DNA from: Haematobia irritans
Lineage: Eukaryota; Arthropoda; Insecta; Diptera; Muscidae
Assembly (NCBI RefSeq): GCF_050003625.1
Contig: NC_134398.1
Coordinates: 199,629,983-199,693,982 of the forward strand
Direction of reading: 5' to 3'
Length of the DNA stretch: 64,000 nucleotides
How positions within the stretch are numbered: position 1 is the first letter of the stretch; the number at the start of each line of letters is the position of its first letter. The position numbers were made by a program, and so were the translations under genes. Shown here in pieces: positions 56,846-64,000 of this stretch. The notes below the pieces were generated by a model, which was given only the letters and a program-made list of their open reading frames with translations, ran no database searches and was not told where the DNA came from.

Positions 56846-57122
56846 TTATGGTTTTTAATGTTTAGAAGCTGAAATTTAGAATTTGCAAAAAGTTAGTGGA
56901 TGGTGTTCGCGTACTTTTCGGTTATGACTTACTCAGAATGCGTAATACAAAAATTTACTAAATATAGTAGAGTTGTGTGTCTTTATATGAAATGAATACC
57001 TTCGCTTTTAACCAAAACATATGTTTTATTTTAATATTATTTAAATTCCCGATTTTTTGACGATTTTTAAAAAGCAAGTGCCGATTATGACGATTTTTCT
57101 TAAAATTTTATTGGCAGCCCTG

Positions 57123-57450
57123 CAAATGAGTTATGCTCGTGGTCATGATTGATGTCTCCAAGGAACATCCGCATCCCCACAGCCATTCCACAAAATGGCT
57201 GTGGGGATGTGGAGCATACCTTGTAATCGGCTGGTTGTAATCCGTGTATATTTCTATCTCGGTAATTTCAAAAGAGGTATATGTCAAATGAGTTATAACC
57301 CTCGAAGAGTAAGTAAAAGCTCGTGGTCATGATTGATGTCTACAAGGAGCATCCGCATTCCCACAGCCATTCCACAAAACGGACTATAACCAGCAACACA
57401 CCTTCTAATCAGGCTGGTTGTAATCCGTGTATATTTCTATCTCGGTACTC
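57123..57450 (+). repeat. tandem duplication, ~185-bp unit
   Basis: gctcgtggtcatgattgatg occurs at 57135 and 57319, and tgtaatccgtgtatatttct ends both units. The hAT-type element at 55600-57122 inserted into the word caaatga that begins the units. Confidence 0.75.
57172..57209. repeat. perfect 16-bp hairpin
   Basis: CATCCCCACAGCCATT (57172-57187) and its exact complement (57194-57209) enclose a 6-base loop. The second tandem unit lacks the right arm, so the hairpin arose by a local change in unit 1. Confidence 0.85.
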
Positions 57451-57579
57451 TCAGATCGATCTTTCACTAGTGTCCGGCACACTCGGAAACGTTCTATAAA
57501 GAACCGCACGTCGATCCTTTCGAAGCACATTATGATATTGGGCTTCACCGACGGAGAGCAATTTACTTGAGACAACCTT

Positions 57580-57823
57580 ATGCGCTTTACAGACTATCAG
57601 TTATTCCGGACGCAATGTCGGTGTTTGTAAAGAATTTTACAGTATGTCGGATCGATACGACTTGTCGGCGATGACTAAATAATTGGTAAATGTGTTATCG
57701 ATCCCATAAACATGCAGCAGTATCGATTGTGCCTTCGGACTTAACTTATAATGTGCACAATATATTGGATATGTTCGACACGAGCACTGTCGTCCGGAAT
57801 AACTGATAGTCTGTAAAGCGCAT
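57580..57823. repeat. 33-bp perfect inverted repeat
   Basis: 57580-57612 and 57791-57823 are exact complements (containing gactatcagttattccgg) separated by 178 bases. They may be the ends of a small element; no gene lies between. Confidence 0.8.
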
Positions 57824-57844
57824 TAGGCAATAGTGGGACCAGCA

Positions 57845-58212
57845 TACATTCAATATTACATGAACATTTCACCGTCAAAAAAATTGTTCGCTTGAACAAT
57901 TTATTTGTCAGTTGTCTTCAAAGAAATCAGGAAAACCAACCACCGCCGAACTTGAATCATTCTCCACCACGAACAATGCGAGCACTCACACATCGGCTCA
58001 AACAATTACATTTTGAAAACTCAAAACTCAAATGGGTCATCCGCCGTATAGTCCTGACTTAGCAGCGAATAACTTCTTTTTATTTTCGTACATAGAAAAT
58101 AAACGTTTTGTCGACACTTGAAAAACATGCCTCAATCAGAGTGGCAAAACTACTTCGACAAACACATACAAAGATCTATACACGATCTTAATGGGGAATA
58201 TTTTGAAAATAA
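57845..58212 (+). pseudogene. classical mariner transposase C-terminal remnant
   Basis: Frame-shifting sequence gives ASTHTSAQTITF, then MGHPPYSPDLAANNFFLF (the third catalytic region, with the usual Asp position reading Asn in ANNFF), a stop, and MPQSEWQNYFDKHIQRSIHD followed by LNGEYFENK. These are typical of mariner C-termini. Stops and indels make it non-functional. A subfamily B element begins directly after it. Confidence 0.8.
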
Positions 58213-58213
58213 A

Positions 58214-60418
58214 ACAAGTATATACGGCCATAAGTTCGGCAAGGCCGAAGCTTATGTACCCTCCGCCATGGATTGCGTAGAAACTTCTGCTGAAAACTGT
58301 CATCCACAATCGAATTACTTGGGTTGCGGTAACACTTGCCGATGGCAAGGTATCTTAAAACTTCCTAACACCGTCTTCTAAATTACAAGGTAGTCCATAC
58401 GTAGTATATATTAAACTAAAAAAGGCCGATTAAATACGTATATAATTAAGTTTAAAGTTTTTATAGAAATAAAAATTTGGAAAAAATTTTCTATAGGAAT
58501 AAATTTTTTACAAAATTTTCTATAGAAATAAAAATTTGGAAAAAATTTTCTATAGGAATAAAATTTTTACAAAATTTTCTATAGAAATAAAATTTTTACA
58601 AAATTTTCAATAGAAATAAAATTTTTACAAAATTTTCTATAGAAATAAAGTTTTGACAAAATTTTCTATAGAAATAACATTTTGACAATGTTTTCCATAA
58701 TAATAAAATTTTGGTAGATTATTTTTGGCTCGAGTGGCAACCGTGATTGGGGATCGGCTATATATAACTATAGACCGATATGGACCAATTTTGGCATGGA
58801 TATTAGCGGCCTTATACTAACACCACGTTGCAAATTTCAACCGGATCGGATGAATTTTGCTCCTCCAAGAGGCTCCGGAGATCAAATCTGGGGAACGGTT
58901 TATATGGGGGCTATATATAATTATGGACCGATATGGACCGATATGGACCAATTCTTGCGTGTTTGTTAGAGACCACATTCTAACACCATGTTCCAAATTT
59001 CAACCGGATCGGATGAATTTTGCTCCTCCAAGAGGCTCCGGAGGACAAATCTGGGAATCGATTTATATGGGGGCTATATATAATTATGGACCGATATGGA
59101 CCAATTTTTGCATGGTCATTAGAGAACATATACCAACACCATGTACCAAATTTCAGCCGGATCGAATGAAATTTTCGTTTCTTAGAGGCTCCGCAAGCCA
59201 AATCGGGGGATCGGTTTATATGAAGGCTATATATAATTATGGACCGATGTGGACCAATTTTTGCATGGTCATTAGAGAACATATACCAATACCATGTACC
59301 AAATTTCAGGCGGATCGGATGAAATTTGCTTCTCTTAGAGGCTCCGCAAGCCAAATTTGGGGGGTCCGTTTATATGGGGGCTATATATAATTATGGACCG
59401 ATGTGGACCAATGTTTGCATGGTTGTTAGAGACCATATACTAACACCATGTACCAAATATCAGCCGGATCGGATGGAATTTGCTTCTTTTAGAGGCTCCG
59501 CAAGCCAAATCGGGGGATCGGTTTATATGGGGGCTATATGTAATTATGGACCGATATGGACCAATTTTTGCATGGTTGTTAGAGACCATATACTAACACC
59601 ATGTACCAAATTTCAGCCGGATCGAATGAAATTTTCGTTTCTTAGAGGCTCCGCAAGCCAAATCGGGGGATCGGTTTATATGAGGGCTATATATAATTAT
59701 GGACCGATGTGGACCAATTTTTGCATGGTCATTGGAGAACATATACCAATACCATGTACCAAATTTCAGGCGGATCGGATGAAATTTGCTTCTCTTAGAG
59801 GCTCCGCAAGACAAATGTGGGGGGTCCGTTTATATGGGGGCTATATATAATTATGGACCGATGTGGACCAATTTTTGCATGGTTGTTAGAGACCATATAC
59901 TGACACCATGTACCAAATTTCAGCCGGATCGGATGGAATTTGGTTCTCTTAGAGGCTCCGCAAACCAAATCGGGGGATCGGTTTATATGGGGGCTATATG
60001 TAATTATGGACCGATATGGACCAATTTTTGCATGGTTGTTAGAGACCATATACTAACACCATGTACCAAATTTAAGCCGGATCGGATGAAATTTGCTTCT
60101 CTTAGGGCAATCGCAAGCCAAATTTGGGGGTCCGTTTATATGGGGGCTATACGTAAAAGTGGACCGATATGGCCCATTTGCAATACCATCCGACCTACAT
60201 CAATAACAACTACTTGTGCCAAGTTTCAAGTCGATAGCTTGTTTCGTTCGGAAGTTAGCGTGATTTCAACAGACGGACGGACGGACATGCTCAGATCGAC
60301 TCAGAATTTCACCACGACCCAGAATATATATACTTTATGGGGTCTTAGAGCAATATTTCGATGTGTTACAAACGGAATGACAACATTAATATACCCCCAT
60401 CCTATGGTGGAGGGTATA
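58214..60418 (+). mobile_element. DINE-1/Helentron-like element, subfamily B, full length
   Basis: From ACAAGTATATACGGCCATAA with a hairpin, through a 29-bp array (58455-58715) and about nine 153-base units, to gtggagggtataaaa at 60418. The frames at 58857-59390, 59326-59850 and 59786-60451 are by-products of the 153-base periodicity. Confidence 0.85.
58455..58715 (-). repeat. 29-bp array in subfamily B
   Basis: Nine units bordered on the right by ttggtagattatttttggc and gagtggcaacc, as in the sister copies. Confidence 0.85.
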
Positions 60419-61676
60419 AAAAAAAACAATAAAGCGATTTTCGACGATTAATGTTTGTTTTTGTTCTCTAAAGGCAATCCTCGTACTTATCAAACGTCAA
60501 TCAATCGCAATGGTACCATCTACAGATGTCATTTGCAGATTTTTGGGAACATTGGGTGAATCGAAGCAAAGAATCCGTGGCCATGAATTTTCGCTAGGAG
60601 CCTAGTTAATATATGGGGTCTCAAAAATTGTTCCCATCAACATTTTGTGATGTCCCATTTGCCAATGAAAAACAAATTGAATTTCTGTATTTGATTTATT
60701 TTTATTTTATTTAATTTATTTTAAATATTCCCCATAATAATTTCTTGGTTGTATAATTTGTTTAATATTATGATTACTTTTAATTTAAAATTAATATAAT
60801 TTTATAAATTAAAAATTCTGATAATGGATTCCCCTTAACACATACTAAATAACAAACAGAATGAAGGAAAAGAAAAATTAAATAATAAAACAGAATAAGG
60901 AATATGCACAACAAAACAAAACTAAATACACAAAAAAAATGCAGAAAAATAATTTTGGCTAATTAAATACTAAAATGTTAATATTTTATATATGTATGTA
61001 TATAAATTGTAGATAGATTATTTTGATGTTCAGTTGGGTATTATGATAATGATTTTCTTCTACAGTAATACTTCGAGTATTATTTTTGTTCCATAGTAAA
61101 TAGGTATTTGTTTTTTTTTTTTCATTATTTAATATATGAATGTGTATGTGTGTGTGTATATTTATATATAGACAATGAAAGTAGAAAATGGCTACGAGTA
61201 CATAACATCACTTCTCGCATTGTTGTTGTTCTGGTTTTTAATCTTATACAAAAGTTTACATACAAAGTTATAAATATATATATAATAAAGCCTGTTTAAA
61301 TTTCAACTAATAGCTTAAGGTTTAAACTAATACAAGATCCTTTGTTGCCAAAGAAAGACAAACAAACATATCGATCGATCGAAAGTCACAAGATATAGAT
61401 AGAAGGTTGATAGATATCCTATAGTAGAGAGTAAGATAGTCAGGACTATAATTATATATTGCCATAAGAGTTTGTCTTAAGTGTATATTGGTAATAATTG
61501 TATATGTATATATATATAGTAATTATGTATTGTATATGTATATAATTGCAACTACCACATATATGCATGTGTATTTGTTTGTTTTTCAAACTAATTCCAA
61601 GCTAGAATTTTGTAATAATATTACCCCGATTGGTATATTCACTTTCATTATTAGGATTTTCATTGAATTTTCTTTT
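60419..61676 (-). other. 3' flank, probably containing the host gene 3' UTR
   Basis: AT-rich, no mobile-element hallmarks. On the minus strand a cluster of AATAAA signals lies at about 60693-60725, roughly 1 kb after the stop codon of the exon at 61677-62402. Another overlaps the stop itself. Use of either is not shown. Confidence 0.35.
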
Positions 61677-62402
61677 TTATTTATTTTTTGTGGTAGGTTC
61701 TTGTTTATTTTCCCTAATCATATTAAGCAATTGCAGCATCATTAAAGCCTGTACCTTATCCAAGGGATCCATGAAACCTCTTTGCAACCATTTTGGTATT
61801 GTGGTTCGGGCATGACTGAAACCCAATTTATTGAGTATATAGTCTATGCCATAGGGTTCTATGGATTTACCGGCCCAATATAAAATTCTTACTGTCGGTT
61901 CCAAATGCCATGTTTGACATTCAAAATGACGCCAATCGCGGAAAAATGATTCCAAATCTGTATCATTATTACTATCACCAGTTGCTGTTGTATTTTGAGA
62001 CGTGGATGAGGATGACGTTGGATTTTGACTTGTATTTCCAGTCGTAGTTGTTCCGGCTGTCACATTGATGCCATTGGCATTGGCATGGGATGTAACATTG
62101 CCTGAACTTATGCTAATGTTAGATGATTTATTTGCTGTTGAGTCTTTGGTATCGTTGTTCAAGTTATGATTACTACTTGTCATATGCTGTTGTGCTGTCG
62201 TCATGGATTGTTGCAATTGATTTGCATCCAATGTGGTGGAGCTGGCATTTTTCGATGAGAGAGTATTGGATGCCGATGATGTATTTGATGGGGATTTGGC
62301 ATTTTGCTCTTTTAGAATTTCATCGGTAACATAAGGTTTGAGTTGATGCTTAAGATTTTGTGACAAATTCGGCGATGCGGCACGAGCCGATTGGGCTCCA
62401 AT
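61677..62402 (-). CDS. terminal coding exon of an unrecognised host gene
   Basis: This is the only stretch that looks like a host protein. The exon starts after a splice acceptor (minus strand cccacttacag, AG at 62404-62403) and ends in TAA, giving 241 residues in phase 0 (IGAQSARAASPN at the start). Residues 1-33 are mixed, with KPYVTDEILKE. Residues about 35-150 are a Ser/Thr/Asn/Gln-rich linker, common in fly regulatory proteins. Residues about 155-225 are dense in hydrophobic and aromatic positions (FFRDWRHFECQTWHLEP, RILYWAGKSIEPYGIDYIL, KWLQRGFMDPLDKVQALMM), as in a folded, mostly helical domain. There is no signal peptide or membrane segment. I do not recognise the family. Earlier exons lie beyond the window. 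Confidence 0.7.
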   Translation of the reverse strand: MGAQSARAASPNLSQNLKHQLKPYVTDEILKEQNAKSPSNTSSASNTLSSKNASSTTLDANQLQQSMTTAQQHMTSSNHNLNNDTKDSTANKSSNISISSGNVTSHANANGINVTAGTTTTGNTSQNPTSSSSTSQNTTATGDSNNDTDLESFFRDWRHFECQTWHLEPTVRILYWAGKSIEPYGIDYILNKLGFSHARTTIPKWLQRGFMDPLDKVQALMMLQLLNMIRENKQEPTTKNK

Positions 62403-62405
62403 CTG

Positions 62406-62715
62406 TAAGTGGGAAATAAGTTGTGTTTTTTTTTTAGTGAAACTTTATTTTAAGGAGTGTAAGTGAAATAGGAGATAAGTAAAATTCTCTGAAAATTTAA
62501 TAAATACGAAAAACTTTTTAAAAAATAAAAACATAAGATTTTTGGCAAAAATATTTTATGTGGAAAGATAAAGGCAGCCTTCAATGATCAAGATATATCT
62601 TCAGAATAATTGAGAAAAGAAAGATCCTACAAACTCTATGAAAAATATCCAAATAAGGGAAATAATCTTTCGTAACATCCACCATGAAATAATTTCGCCG
62701 ATTTCGCCGCCTTTT
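62406..62715 (-). other. last intron, 3' part
   Basis: If the acceptor at 62403-62404 is real, this and the following repeats are intron. The sequence just upstream of the acceptor is only weakly pyrimidine-rich. No other feature is seen. Confidence 0.45.

Positions 62716-64000
<1,285 letters not shown>

Larger units (their letters stand above)
55600..57122. mobile_element. non-autonomous hAT-type element with nested LINE
   Basis: CAGGGCTGCCAA lies at 55600 and its inverted copy ends at 57122. Subterminal arms share cgattttt and cgtca words. The flanking 8-mers are CAAATGAC (55592-55599) and CAAATGAG (57123-57130), a 7/8 match. A jockey-type LINE tail and a DINE-1-like fragment have entered it. 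Confidence 0.8.

Noticed and set aside
59786..60451. 221-codon open frame and neighbours at 58857-59850
   Set aside because: Same cause: periodic units of subfamily B, with open frames on the opposite strand as well.

Overview
The window looks like nuclear DNA of a higher dipteran, most likely a calyptrate (muscid-type) fly. It is AT-rich and has almost no open coding sequence. It is filled with nested repeats, including DINE-1-like Helentron-type elements whose core (a TATA-rich stretch followed by a TTGATCAGG motif) resembles the Drosophila DINE-1/INE-1 core as I remember it. The organism call is inference; no diagnostic host gene was recognised.

Only one stretch looks like a host gene: a terminal coding exon on the minus strand at 61677-62402, with a splice acceptor, a Ser/Thr/Asn-rich linker and a compact C-terminal block. 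Its upstream intron contains a fragment of a DINE-1-like element that runs into more than 1.1 kb of (AT)n reaching the window end.

The rest is mobile DNA. (1) DINE-1/Helentron-like elements in three main subfamilies, labelled A, B and C here, at 6.3-7.8, 8.1, 9.8-11.4, 16.4-17.4, 23.0-25.0, 37.5-40.9, 41.5-44.3, 44.9-47.0, 49.3-51.2, 53.1-54.4, 58.2-60.4 and 62.7 kb. A and B carry tandem units of about 153 bp. (2) Non-autonomous hAT-type elements with short inverted termini and 8-bp target duplications (3.3-5.5, 8.5-9.4, 12.8-14.4, 55.6-57.1 kb). Two internally deleted hAT copies (8.2-9.8 and 47.7-51.4 kb) keep the transposase C-terminus. (3) An RNase-H-type LINE (12.2-16.1 kb, minus), a jockey-type LINE tail (55.8-56.5 kb), and a tRNA-headed SINE family whose 3' tail matches the LINE 3' end. 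(4) Two Tc1/mariner relatives with DD41D spacing (31.2-32.2 and 40.0-40.9 kb) and one eroded classical mariner end (57.8-58.2 kb). (5) Many arrays of a 29-bp unit with a palindromic core, built into several of these elements.

The most notable signal is a small family of repeats carrying hammerhead ribozyme motifs: three essentially complete copies (3976-4044 plus, 34810-34878 minus, 48388-48456 plus) and one decayed copy (4504-4565). Core, stem II, a tiny stem III, a GUC cleavage site and a two-part stem I can be read directly. This matches the hammerheads described in Penelope-like retroelements.

Nesting gives a relative chronology. Two DINE-1-like insertions have an empty-site counterpart in this same window, and both show precise insertion without target duplication. 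A DD41D element split a subfamily C element; a hAT element split the LINE; and the same hAT-type MITE sits at the same point in the transposase of both hAT copies. All boundaries were read by eye.
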